64,000 bases of DNA from Lacticaseibacillus daqingensis (GTDB lineage Bacteria; Bacillota; Bacilli; Lactobacillales; Lactobacillaceae), in NCBI RefSeq assembly GCF_003946115.1, contig NZ_RHOH01000001.1, forward strand, positions 1 to 64,000. The letters run 5' to 3'. The notes under the pieces are model-generated. The model had not been told where the DNA came from. It searched no databases and saw only the letters and a list, made by a program, of their open reading frames with translations. The position numbers and the translations under genes were made by a program. This document shows, in pieces, positions 8,882 through 16,251 of this stretch (the stretch's first letter is position 1; each line of letters begins with the position of its first letter).

Positions 8882-9832
8882 ATGCAAGCCATCGTGTTAC
8901 GCACTCCCGGGGACGCCAGCGTCCTGCACCGCGAAACCGTTCCTACCCCCGAAGTAAAACCGGGGTGGTCCCTGCTTCAAGTCAAAGGCTTCGGGATCAA
9001 TCGCTCCGAGATCTTCACCCGCAATGGCTGGTCCCCCAGCGTCACCCTGCCGCGGATCCTCGGCATCGAGGCGGTCGGCGTGATCGCCGCCACCACCGAC
9101 CCGACGCGCCTGCCGGTCGGTCAGCGCACCGTCACGCTGATGGGCGGGCTCGGACGCGAATTTGACGGTGGCTACGCGGAATATGCGCTGGTGCCCAACG
9201 CCCAGCTCTACCCGGTAACCACCACGCTGAGCTGGCCCGAGCTGGCGGCAGTGCCGGAGACCTACTTCACCGCGTATGGGTCACTGCGCAACCTGCGGCT
9301 CACCCCCAGTGACACACTGCTGATCCGCGGTGCGACCAGCGGGGTCGGCGTGGCGGCGGCCAAGCTGGCGCGCGCCATGGGCGTGGGTCGCGTCATCGGC
9401 AGCACTCGGAACTTGGCCAAAACCGCCCAGCTGACGGCCGCGGGGTTTGACGCCGTGGTCGCCGATTGCGATGGCGTGCTGGACTGCCCCGCCGCCAGCG
9501 CCGAGAAGGTGCTGGAGCTGGTCGGCCCCCTGACCATGACCGACTCACTGCGCGTGCTCAAACCCGGTGGCATCGCCTGCGTCACCGGCGAGCTCGGCGG
9601 CGTGTGGTCCGCCGATTTTGACCCGATCAGCGCCCTGCCCACCGACGCTTACCTCACCGCCTTTTCCTCTGACAGCGTGACCGAGGCCAAGTTCCAGGCG
9701 ATGCTCGACCTGATCACGACCCACCACCTCGACGTCACCCCGACGCGCACCTTTGACCTCGCCCACACCGCCGAGGCCCAGGCTTTTTTGGACAGTGCGG
9801 GCAGCTTTGGCAAGGTGGTCGTGCTGGTGTGA
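8882..9832 (+). CDS. Quinone oxidoreductase-like medium-chain reductase
   Basis: A 316-residue NAD(P)H-dependent oxidoreductase of the zinc-independent MDR group. The N-terminal catalytic domain starts MQAIVLRTPG and includes GFGINRSEIFTRNG. The nucleotide-binding motif is GATSGVGVAAAKLAR near residue 150. Zinc-ligand cysteines are absent. The start is the ATG preceded by AAAGGA; an earlier in-frame start has no ribosome site. A structured repeat element begins 27 nt after its stop codon. The true substrate (quinone, enone or aldehyde) is not readable. Confidence 0.85.
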   Translation: MQAIVLRTPGDASVLHRETVPTPEVKPGWSLLQVKGFGINRSEIFTRNGWSPSVTLPRILGIEAVGVIAATTDPTRLPVGQRTVTLMGGLGREFDGGYAEYALVPNAQLYPVTTTLSWPELAAVPETYFTAYGSLRNLRLTPSDTLLIRGATSGVGVAAAKLARAMGVGRVIGSTRNLAKTAQLTAAGFDAVVADCDGVLDCPAASAEKVLELVGPLTMTDSLRVLKPGGIACVTGELGGVWSADFDPISALPTDAYLTAFSSDSVTEAKFQAMLDLITTHHLDVTPTRTFDLAHTAEAQAFLDSAGSFGKVVVLV

Positions 9833-9858
9833 ACCGAATGACGCAGATGGCCGAGATA

Positions 9859-10080
9859 TAATTAACGGCCCAAGAATGAATCGCAACTGTCCCAGGACAG
9901 TACGAAACGAAAAGCAACGCCCTACCTAACGGATGTCTGCTCGTAACTCACTGCGTTCGAACGAGCAGAGCAAGCCGTATAAGCAAGGTCTCCTACAAAA
10001 CCTAAGTTCGGGTTTTGCAGGAGACCTTACTTATACTCTGGGCTAAAAACGCTTTTCGTCTCAGCCTTTTTGTCTAGTTA
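9859..10080 (+). repeat. Structured repeat element with TAAGTNCG loop, solitary copy 1
   Basis: A 222-bp element starting 27 nt after the oxidoreductase stop. A closing stem pairs GGCCCAAGA (9867-9875) with TCTGGGCT (10037-10044). A small hairpin ACTGTC/GACAGT lies at 9886-9901, and an extra 8-bp hairpin CTGCTCGT/ACGAGCAG at 9937-9968. A 54-nt hairpin (9980-10033) has a 23-bp stem with two mismatches and the loop TAAGTTCG. The right end overlaps the stop codon of the convergent secreted-protein gene. Copies 2 and 3 have different stem bases but the same pairing and the identical 54-nt hairpin length. I do not recognise the family; it could be a 3'-UTR RNA, a terminator-like element or a miniature mobile repeat. 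Confidence 0.75.
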
Positions 10081-10698
10081 CCACGTATAATCCGCATCCT
10101 GAAAGACTTGGCCGGCATATGCGGCCCACTCGTCCACGTTGAAGTTTTGCCAGCCCACCTGATCCAGCCCCACCACCTGCGTGTTGTACGCCACGGGCTG
10201 GGCTTCACCGGTGAAGCCGTGCCCCGCGATGGTGTAGTGCAAGCGGTTGGCATCGATCAGCGCATAGTCCAGCCGCGCGTTCAGTGCGAGCTGGCCGGGG
10301 TGGTAGCCGGCGTAGCGAATGTTTTTGATCCCGTGAAACGCGCCACCGGCAGACGCCTCCGCGTACCAGTAGACGTAACCGGCATCGGCCGGACCCTGCT
10401 GGTCAGCCGCAAGCGTTGTGATCGGCGCCTTCAAGACTACGTAACGCGCCCCTGCGTGCCCCGGTGCGGCTTGCGGAAACAGCCGGAGCGCCGCCTCCGC
10501 TGGCGTGAGATTGGCTCGCCGCGCGAGGTCTTGAATCGTTGCCGTGCGCGTCATCAAGCGCGCGGCGCCGGTGCTGATGGGCGTCTCCTCCGTGCCCGCC
10601 AGCGGTTGCGCGGCGGGCAATTGCGTGCCCAGTGCAAGCCCCCCGGCCACAATGGCGCTGAGCCCGAGCGCCGCTAGCCCAACTTGATTCCTGCTCAT
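10078..10698 (-). CDS. Secreted or membrane-anchored protein of unknown function
   Basis: I do not recognise this 206-residue protein. It starts MSRNQVGLAALGLSA with one N-terminal hydrophobic segment (about residues 6-23), so it is exported or anchored with the rest outside. The C-terminal part is rich in aromatic residues and glycine (GYVYWYAEASAGGAF, GWQNFNVDEWAAY). The start is the ATG 7 nt after GGAGG; an earlier in-frame ATG lacks a site. It stands alone. Its stop codon coincides with the right end of repeat copy 1. Confidence 0.7.
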   Translation of the reverse strand: MSRNQVGLAALGLSAIVAGGLALGTQLPAAQPLAGTEETPISTGAARLMTRTATIQDLARRANLTPAEAALRLFPQAAPGHAGARYVVLKAPITTLAADQQGPADAGYVYWYAEASAGGAFHGIKNIRYAGYHPGQLALNARLDYALIDANRLHYTIAGHGFTGEAQPVAYNTQVVGLDQVGWQNFNVDEWAAYAGQVFQDADYTW

Positions 10699-10845
10699 CT
10701 GGTGTCCTCCATTAGCCAAATAGACAGCGTTTTCATATTAAGGCTATTCTACGCGCTCCGTCGGCTAATCGCACGAATTTTTTGTAACTGACCAAGCATC
10801 GACGAAGCAAAAATTGTTCGTTAGACTGACAGTGAGGTGATTCCA

Positions 10846-11103
10846 ATGACGATGCGCATTAAAATTACGCTAAAACACTGGGACAACGACGCTGGCGTTC
10901 ACATCACCAAGGAAATGCTGGCCGCCGCCCACTTTAATCCTGACGCGCCAATTCAACTCACGGTGAGCGCTGGAAAGCTCTTGATCCAACAACCGCGCCC
11001 CTCACTTCACGACCTGTTCGCGCATTATCACGACTTCTATCTCCCCACCGATCAAGAATCCGCTTGGCTCGCCGCTCCTGCGGTGGGCGCTGAGTTGCGT
11101 TAA
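10846..11103 (+). CDS. MazE/AbrB-like antitoxin, no toxin partner
   Basis: An 85-residue protein resembling MazE antitoxins. The N-terminal part (MRIKITLKHWDNDAGVHITK) fits the swapped-hairpin AbrB fold, where the family usually has WGNSxGVRIPK; here Asn-Asp replaces the usual Asn-Ser. LTVSAGKLLIQ and the LHDLFAHY tail match the MazE pattern. GAGGTGA lies 5 nt before the ATG. No MazF-like gene follows; a terminator comes 27 bp after the stop, so it is an orphan. It may be a remnant, may act in trans, or may be a regulator. Confidence 0.6.
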   Translation: MTMRIKITLKHWDNDAGVHITKEMLAAAHFNPDAPIQLTVSAGKLLIQQPRPSLHDLFAHYHDFYLPTDQESAWLAAPAVGAELR

Positions 11104-11130
11104 CTCAGCCCAGCCAGTCCGCAACGACTT

Positions 11131-11155
11131 GACCCGCACGCTGCGGGTCTTTTTT
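11131..11155 (+). terminator. Terminator after the MazE-like gene
   Basis: GACCCGCA pairs with TGCGGGTC around a 3-nt loop and is followed by TTTTTT. Confidence 0.88.
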
Positions 11156-11194
11156 GATTGCCGCCGCGCTGATCAGTCCGCGCCATTTTAAGTG

Positions 11195-11253
11195 TTGACG
11201 CGCCGCAAGATGGAAGATATAATTTACCTCGGATGGAAGATAAACATTCCATC
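11195..11253 (+). promoter_or_regulatory. Promoter and putative autoregulatory operators of the XRE gene
   Basis: TTGACG (11195-11200) and TATAAT (11218-11223) are 17 nt apart, a near-consensus sigma-A promoter. The decamer ATGGAAGATA occurs twice: overlapping the -10 (about 11210-11219) and just downstream. The second copy forms the perfect inverted repeat GATGGAA-8-TTCCATC (11232-11253). This layout suggests the downstream XRE repressor shuts off its own promoter. Confidence 0.65.
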
Positions 11254-11278
11254 ACACCGCCCAAAGGAGCTGTTCGCC

Positions 11279-11485
11279 GTGCCCAATCAAGTCCGCGCCC
11301 TGCGCCTGGCCCTGAACCTGACGCAACGAGAAGTGGCCGCGCGCGCCGGCATCACGCGCCAGACGCTGAGCCTGATCGAGAAAAACGACTACAATCCCTC
11401 ACTGAAACTCTGTCTGCAACTCTGCTACATTCTCAACGCCACGCTGGATCAAGTCTTCTGGGTGGCGCCAACGGAGGAAATCTGA
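11279..11485 (+). CDS. XRE-family helix-turn-helix regulator (Cro/CI type)
   Basis: A 68-residue DNA-binding protein consisting almost only of a Cro/CI helix-turn-helix (LTQREVAARAGITRQTLS, about residues 15-32, then NPSLKLCLQLCYIL). The GTG start is chosen because AAAGGAG lies 8 nt upstream and it keeps the normal length of this small family; a longer in-frame reading begins inside the promoter. Its stop overlaps the start of the next gene by one base (TGATG), so the two form a coupled pair. Confidence 0.85.
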   Translation: MPNQVRALRLALNLTQREVAARAGITRQTLSLIEKNDYNPSLKLCLQLCYILNATLDQVFWVAPTEEI

Positions 11486-11901
11486 TGAAACGAATCACTG
11501 ATGAACGCCTGATCCTGCGCAATTTCAAGAACATTCGGCTCGCGTTTGCGCTGGAAAACCTCGTGCTGATCGGCTTCTTGATCGCGCAGGCCGCTCAAAC
11601 CGGCGACTGGAGCAACCTGTTCGCCTGGGACAACCCGCTGGTGATCATCCTGATGACCGGCTGCTACACGCTGGTGGTGCTTTCCGTGGGCATCCGCGCT
11701 GCTATCGACGACAAACCCAAGCACTCGTGGGTGGCGGTGGCGCTGCTCGGCGTCGTGCTGCTGACGGTCATCACCGGCCTGTTTTACTTCCTGATGCTCG
11801 GCCAGCGCCGGTTCCTGCTTGCGCTGTTGTGCGGCGCCATCGTCACCGCAGTGGTGCTGGCGATCGACCTGTACTACCGGTTCAACTCACCGACAGACTA
11901 A
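11485..11901 (+). CDS. Small multi-pass membrane protein paired with an XRE regulator
   Basis: A 138-residue protein with about four hydrophobic segments (near residues 19-37, 49-69, 82-105 and 110-128). GGAGG lies 7 nt upstream and overlaps the end of the regulator gene. Small XRE repressors paired with short membrane proteins are common in Bacillota; the membrane partner's function is generally unknown. It may sense or antagonise the regulator. Its stop codon overlaps the end of repeat copy 2, which lies on the opposite strand. Confidence 0.75.
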   Translation: MKRITDERLILRNFKNIRLAFALENLVLIGFLIAQAAQTGDWSNLFAWDNPLVIILMTGCYTLVVLSVGIRAAIDDKPKHSWVAVALLGVVLLTVITGLFYFLMLGQRRFLLALLCGAIVTAVVLAIDLYYRFNSPTD

Positions 11902-12066
11902 CCCAAGGGGCTGAGCCCAAAGGCGATTTTAGCCCAGAGAATTAAGCGGGCGGTACTGACAAACCCGTACTTAGGTTTGACAGTACCGCCCGCTTATTCG
12001 GCCAGGCCGCCTCTTTGGGGATTGTACTATTCGGAATAGTCGTGGCTCATTCTTGGGCCGTTAATG
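11897..12066 (-). repeat. Structured repeat element with TAAGTACG loop, solitary copy 2
   Basis: A 170-bp element in minus orientation, beginning about 20 nt after the acetyltransferase stop. It keeps the closing stem GGCCCAAGA (12059-12051) / TCTGGGCT (11938-11931). The small hairpin is ACTATTC/GAATAGT (12040-12026), replacing ACTGTCC/GGACAGT of copy 1. The 54-nt hairpin (11943-11996) has a 23-bp stem with one T-T mismatch and the loop TAAGTACG. Its lower stem (GCGGGCGGTACTG) is unrelated to that of copy 1, so the change is compensated on both arms. Its far end overlaps the stop codon of the convergent membrane-protein gene, as in copy 1. Confidence 0.75.
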
Positions 12067-12086
12067 ATGCCTCGGCCCCTTTTTGA

Positions 12087-13244
12087 TCACTCGAACGTTT
12101 CGCCGCTTTCCGCCGCGATCGCGGCCCAGTCGATCCGCCGGTCCTTGAAGTAAAACTCGCGGTCGTGCTGGTTGACCGCGCGCAGCACGCGGCACGGGTT
12201 GCCGACCGCGACCACGTTGGCCGGCAGGTCGTGGGTGACGACGCTACCCGCCCCGACCACCACGTTATCGCCGATGGTAACGCCGGGGAGCACGATCGCG
12301 CCGGCGCCGAACCAGCAGTTTTGGCCGATGTGGATCGCCATGTTGTACTGGTAATCCAGCGGCCGCAGCGCGGGCCACACCGGGTGGCCGGCAGTGGCGA
12401 GCACGACGTTGGGGCCGAACATGGTGTTATCGCCGACGTAGATCGGGCCGTCGTCCACCATCGTCAGGTTATAATTGGCGTAGATGTGCCGGCCAAAATG
12501 GGCGTGGTGCCCACCCCAGTTCGCGTGCATCGGGGCCTCGATGTAGCAATCCGGCCCGATCGCGCCAAAGAGCTGCTGCAGCATCGCGCTGCGCTTGGTT
12601 TGCTCGGACGGCAGGGTCTGGTTGTACTGTACCAGCAGATCCTGCCACTTCAACTGTTCCGTCACGAGCGCCGGGTCGCTGGGCCGGTACAGGGCCCCAC
12701 TGCTTAACTGATCCATTGGGTTCATCGCTTCTTTCTCGGGTATTCGAGGGAGATCATGGGTGACCAGCGTGCCCGGGGCTACCGTGACGCCGCTGGCAAT
12801 GGTGATTCCGGGCAGCACCACCACGCCGGTGCCGAGCGTCACGTGCGCGCCAATGGTGATGGCCTGGTTGTGCACGTAGCCGGCGCGCCGCAGCGCCGGC
12901 CACACCGGGTGGCCCCCGGTGGCCAGGGTCACGTTGGCCCCGATGCGCGTGTGCGCGCCGATGCTGATCGGCCCGTCGTCCACCAGCGTGAGCCCCGCCG
13001 CGATCTGGACGCCGGCCCCAAGTGTCACATGCGCGCCGCCCCAGTTCGCATGCAGCGGACTGGCCACCGCACAATCCGGCCCGACCGCCGCAAACAGCGC
13101 GCGCATCGCGGCCGGCCGCTTCGGGTCACTGGGCGCCAACGCGTTGAAGCGCGCCAAGTCGTCTTGATGCGCCAGCTGCGCTGCGAGCATCGCTTCTCCG
13201 GTTGGCAGGTACAGCGACCCGTTGGCCAATTCTTCCCATGCCAT
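12087..13244 (-). CDS. Tandem two-domain sugar O-acetyltransferase (fused duplicate)
   Basis: A 385-residue protein made of two successive maltose-acetyltransferase-like left-handed beta-helix units (about 1-170 and 176-375). Each has the N-terminal Mac-type cap (NGSLYLPTGEAM; SGALYRPSDPAL), an ASPLHANWGG/EAPMHANWGG segment, VDDGPI and the catalytic-His segment GHPVWPALR. The first unit stops after THDLPRIPEKEA and lacks the closing VVAVGNPCRVLR found in the second. Single-unit enzymes are ~180-210 residues and form trimers with active sites between subunits, so a fusion is unusual. The start has GGAGG 7 nt upstream. There is no stop or frameshift between the units. Confidence 0.85.
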   Translation of the reverse strand: MAWEELANGSLYLPTGEAMLAAQLAHQDDLARFNALAPSDPKRPAAMRALFAAVGPDCAVASPLHANWGGAHVTLGAGVQIAAGLTLVDDGPISIGAHTRIGANVTLATGGHPVWPALRRAGYVHNQAITIGAHVTLGTGVVVLPGITIASGVTVAPGTLVTHDLPRIPEKEAMNPMDQLSSGALYRPSDPALVTEQLKWQDLLVQYNQTLPSEQTKRSAMLQQLFGAIGPDCYIEAPMHANWGGHHAHFGRHIYANYNLTMVDDGPIYVGDNTMFGPNVVLATAGHPVWPALRPLDYQYNMAIHIGQNCWFGAGAIVLPGVTIGDNVVVGAGSVVTHDLPANVVAVGNPCRVLRAVNQHDREFYFKDRRIDWAAIAAESGETFE

Positions 13245-13319
13245 CTCCTCACCTCCGTCTCATTGTAACCGATATCACACCAGTGTGGGGGGCCGTTCGG
13301 CGACAAAGTGCACGCGATC

Positions 13320-13352
13320 ATAAAAAAAGCGCCCCTCACGCGGGAACGCTTG
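13320..13352 (-). terminator. Terminator of the metal-ATPase/Dps operon
   Basis: On the minus strand AGCGTTCCCGC pairs imperfectly with GGGGCGCT and is followed by TTTTTTT, just after the Dps-like stop codon. Confidence 0.7.
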
Positions 13353-13359
13353 TATCGAT

Positions 13360-13920
13360 TTAATCGTCGTCTTCGTCGTCATCCACTTCGACGAGGTCCT
13401 CCCAGGCCGTTTTGCCCAGGAAAGCCTGCAGCTTGCGGGTCTGGGTGTTGTTGCTGGCGCGCAGCTGGGTCAAAAAGGCGGCCATGGCCGGGCGACTTTC
13501 GCGCTCCGCGAGCTTGATCGCGCGGTCGATGAACAGGTTGGCGGTGGTGAGATCCTGCGCCGTCGCGGCGACCACCGCATCGGCATCCGCGTACTTCAGG
13601 CGCGGGTCCTCCGCGATTTTGGCGTAGGCGGCAACCTCGGCAGTGGTGGCCGGCGGCAGCTCGTTTTCGTCCAGCAACAGGCCCCCGAGTTCATCGATCT
13701 GGCTGCGGTTCAGCGCGATCAGGTCGGTGTACGCCTGCTGCAGGGCGTAAGACTGCGGGCCGTGGACGAACCACAGGGCCTGATGCAGCTTCACGTCCAG
13801 CACCCAGAGGTTGCTCAGGATGTGGCCGGTCATCGCGCCGGCAGTCGGCTTGTGGTGATCGACATCGGCCTGCTTGATTTCGGCTTGGTACTTGGCTTCA
13901 ATGGCTTCTTGTGTTGGCAT
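13360..13920 (-). CDS. Dps/ferritin-like protein with degenerate iron site
   Basis: A 186-residue ferritin-like protein, third gene of the metal-efflux operon. The helix layout matches Dps (DVKLHQALWFVHGPQSY, then QIDELGGLLLDENELPP), and the tail ends in a run of acidic residues. Classical Dps has HQTHW in this position and an H-x3-D-x3-E series on the partner helix; here HQALWF keeps only one His and the partner residues are changed. Iron oxidation may therefore be reduced. A second, canonical Dps lies at 48241-48711. Clustering with a metal pump suggests metal or oxidant protection. Confidence 0.78.
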   Translation of the reverse strand: MPTQEAIEAKYQAEIKQADVDHHKPTAGAMTGHILSNLWVLDVKLHQALWFVHGPQSYALQQAYTDLIALNRSQIDELGGLLLDENELPPATTAEVAAYAKIAEDPRLKYADADAVVAATAQDLTTANLFIDRAIKLAERESRPAMAAFLTQLRASNNTQTRKLQAFLGKTAWEDLVEVDDDEDDD

Positions 13921-13933
13921 GAGATGACCCTCC

Positions 13934-14164
13934 TTAGAGATCCTTGACCTTGACTTGCTGCACGGTGTACCCGAGCTTGGCGACCACGCCGCTCAGCGTG
14001 TCGGCGCTGACTTGGCTGTCGTCGAATTCCGCCTTCACCTTGCCGGCGTTGAACAGCACTTTGACGGTGCCGACGCCGGGGGTGTTCTTGACCGCCCCTT
14101 CGATCTTGGTCAGGCATGACGGGCAGGTCAGCTCGTCCAGTTGCATGATGATTTTTTTGTTCAT
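13934..14164 (-). CDS. Heavy-metal-associated domain protein (CopZ-like)
   Basis: A 76-residue HMA-domain protein. The metal-binding motif is TCPSC (about residues 13-17), and the fold spans the whole protein. Such proteins bind a soft metal through the two cysteines and hand it to a pump or regulator. A start-proximal AAGGAG is present. It lies between the P-type ATPase and the Dps-like gene, 13 bp before the latter, and has a palindrome of its own upstream. The metal cannot be told from CxxC alone. Confidence 0.85.
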   Translation of the reverse strand: MNKKIIMQLDELTCPSCLTKIEGAVKNTPGVGTVKVLFNAGKVKAEFDDSQVSADTLSGVVAKLGYTVQQVKVKDL

Positions 14165-14220
14165 GAGAATCGCTCCTTTGTTGACTTACCCCCTTAGTCT
14201 AAAACCAACCGCGTCCGCGC

Positions 14221-14240
14221 AACTTGACGCGCGTCAAGTT
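14221..14240. promoter_or_regulatory. Perfect 20-bp palindrome before the HMA gene
   Basis: AACTTGACGCGCGTCAAGTT is fully symmetric. It lies between the ATPase stop and the HMA start. A 17/20 match (AAATTGACCGGCGTCAAGTT) lies upstream of the ATPase gene, so both are probably bound by the same metal- or redox-responsive regulator. No regulator gene is adjacent. Confidence 0.7.
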
Positions 14241-14248
14241 TGCGCCAT

Positions 14249-16120
14249 TTATTTCACGCGGCCGCCAAAATTGATCAGCCGCATCGCGTTGAAGATCACG
14301 ACCAGGATGCTGGCCTCGTGCACGAACATCCCACTGGCCATGTAGATGAACCCGGCGATCAGCCCGAGCAGCAGGAACGCGACCACCGCAATGGCGATGA
14401 CGACGTTCTCCCGCGTGTTCAGCACCGTTTTTTTCGCCAGGCGAAAGGCGTGGGTCAGCGCGGCAAAACTCGACTGCATCAGCACCACATCGCCGGTTTC
14501 GATGGCAACATCCGTGCCCGATCCCATCGCGATGCCGATATCAGCAGTCGCCAGCGATGGCGAGTCGTTGATGCCGTCGCCGACGAATGCGACGTGCTGG
14601 CCGTTGGCTTGAAACTGCTTCACATAGGTGACTTTTTGCTCAGGCATGAGCTCGGCGTGCACCTCATCGAGGCCCAACTCGCGCGCCACGGCCGCTGCCG
14701 TGACCCGGTTGTCCCCGGTCAGCATCACCAGGTGCTTGGCCCCGGCCTGGCGCAGCTGTTGCAGCTGCGCGGCGACGCCTGGGCGCACCACGTCGGCCAC
14801 GCCGATCAGCCCCTGCACCTGGCCGTCAACGGCAATGAAGATCAGTGAGCTGCCACTTTGCTGCAAGGCATCGCGATCGGCCTGTTGCGCCGGTGTCAGC
14901 GTGACGCCGTGGGCCGCCAGCAGCTTCTCGTTGCCGGCGCAGGCAGTGTGGCCCGCGACCTGCGCGGTGACCCCTTGCCCCTGAACCGTTTGATGGTCAG
15001 CCACTGCCAGTGCTTGGTAATCGAGCTGGTGCGTGCCGGCGTAGTCAAGTACGGCGCGGCCCAGTGGGTGCGCGGACAGCGCCTCAAGCGCCGCCGCGGT
15101 GGTCATCACGGTCGCTTTTGTGGCGCCGTACGCGTGCACCGCCGTCACGGCGGTTTCGCCCTTGGTCAGCGTGCCGGTTTTGTCAAACACGAAGGTGTCG
15201 ACCCTGGCGAAGGCGTCCATTGCGGTGCCCCCCTTGACCAGGATGCCGCGCTTGGCGCCGTTGCCGATGCCCGCCACGTTGGACACCGGCGCGCCGATCA
15301 CCAAGGCGCCGGGGCAGCCGAGCACCAGCACGGTGATGGCGAGCTTGAAGTCGTGGCTGACGGCAAACACCACGAGCGCGATCAGCAGCACGGCCGGTGT
15401 GTAGTATTGCGCAAAGCGATCGATGAACTTCTCCGCGTGACTCTTAGTGTCCTGCGCGTCTTCGACCAGCTCAACGATCTTGGCGAAGGTGGTGTCGTCG
15501 CCGACCTTGGTGGCCGTCACCTCCAGCGCGCCATCGCTCAAAATGGTGCCGGCGTATACGGCATCCCCCCTCTGCTTGCGTACCGCGCGGGACTCGCCGG
15601 TGACCGCAGCCTCGTCAGCATAGCCGCTGCCGCCGGACACGGTGCCGTCGACCGGCATGGCCGCCCCGGTTTTGACCATTACGACGTCGCCGATCTCAAC
15701 ATCATCGACATCGGTCGCCACAGTGGTGCCGTCCGGCTGCAGCACGGCGGCCGTGGTCGGCGCTATCGCCGTCAGCGACTTGATGGACGCGCGCGTTTTC
15801 GCCAGCGTTTTTTGCTCCAGGAAGTTCCCGAACAAAAACAGGAAGGTGACGATCGCGCTTTCGTTGTACTCGCCGATGATGAACGCGCCAACCACCGCGA
15901 TGGTGACCAGCAGCTCGATCGAGATGACCTTGGCCGCAAGTGCCGACCACGCGTGCAGTGCGATCGGCACCACCGCGATCAGGCTGGCGACCGCAAGCGG
16001 CAGCGCGAACCAGAACGGGGCGAGGCCCGCGAACTTGGCGGCGTACCCCAGCCCGATCAGCGCCGCGCTGCCCCAGGTGATGGCCGGCGTCTGCTTTTGG
16101 ATCCATTGTTGTAACTTCAT
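14249..16120 (-). CDS. P1B-type heavy-metal-translocating ATPase with CPG motif
   Basis: A 623-residue metal-export pump. It has six to eight membrane helices, the actuator TGES near 173, the phosphorylation site DKTGT near 314, the SAHPLG His-Pro motif near 348 and GDGIND near 515. The transmembrane metal motif near 269 reads CPG (VLGCPGALVIG) instead of the usual CPC or SPC, so selectivity is uncertain. There is no N-terminal HMA domain; a separate HMA protein follows. The ATG with AAAGGGAG 8 nt upstream is preferred to a GTG three codons earlier. The Dps-like gene in the operon makes iron or an oxidant-linked metal a reasonable guess. Confidence 0.9.
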   Translation of the reverse strand: MKLQQWIQKQTPAITWGSAALIGLGYAAKFAGLAPFWFALPLAVASLIAVVPIALHAWSALAAKVISIELLVTIAVVGAFIIGEYNESAIVTFLFLFGNFLEQKTLAKTRASIKSLTAIAPTTAAVLQPDGTTVATDVDDVEIGDVVMVKTGAAMPVDGTVSGGSGYADEAAVTGESRAVRKQRGDAVYAGTILSDGALEVTATKVGDDTTFAKIVELVEDAQDTKSHAEKFIDRFAQYYTPAVLLIALVVFAVSHDFKLAITVLVLGCPGALVIGAPVSNVAGIGNGAKRGILVKGGTAMDAFARVDTFVFDKTGTLTKGETAVTAVHAYGATKATVMTTAAALEALSAHPLGRAVLDYAGTHQLDYQALAVADHQTVQGQGVTAQVAGHTACAGNEKLLAAHGVTLTPAQQADRDALQQSGSSLIFIAVDGQVQGLIGVADVVRPGVAAQLQQLRQAGAKHLVMLTGDNRVTAAAVARELGLDEVHAELMPEQKVTYVKQFQANGQHVAFVGDGINDSPSLATADIGIAMGSGTDVAIETGDVVLMQSSFAALTHAFRLAKKTVLNTRENVVIAIAVVAFLLLGLIAGFIYMASGMFVHEASILVVIFNAMRLINFGGRVK

Positions 16121-16151
16121 TTGCGCCACTCCCTTTGCTTTCGATACCCTC

Positions 16152-16196
16152 AGTATAAAGACGCTGGCGCGGCGAAAAATTGACCGGCGTCAAGTT
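16152..16196 (-). promoter_or_regulatory. Promoter and operator of the metal-ATPase operon
   Basis: TATACT (16157-16152) lies 32 bp before the ATPase start with a weak TTTTTC-like -35 about 16 nt upstream. The imperfect palindrome AACTTGACGCCGGTCAATTT (16196-16177) sits just upstream of the -35 and matches the palindrome at 14221-14240. Confidence 0.5.
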
Positions 16197-16251
16197 TGGT
16201 GACTTTTTGTCAGTTGCACTGTGGCATAATGGATAGCAGGAAGGTGATTCG

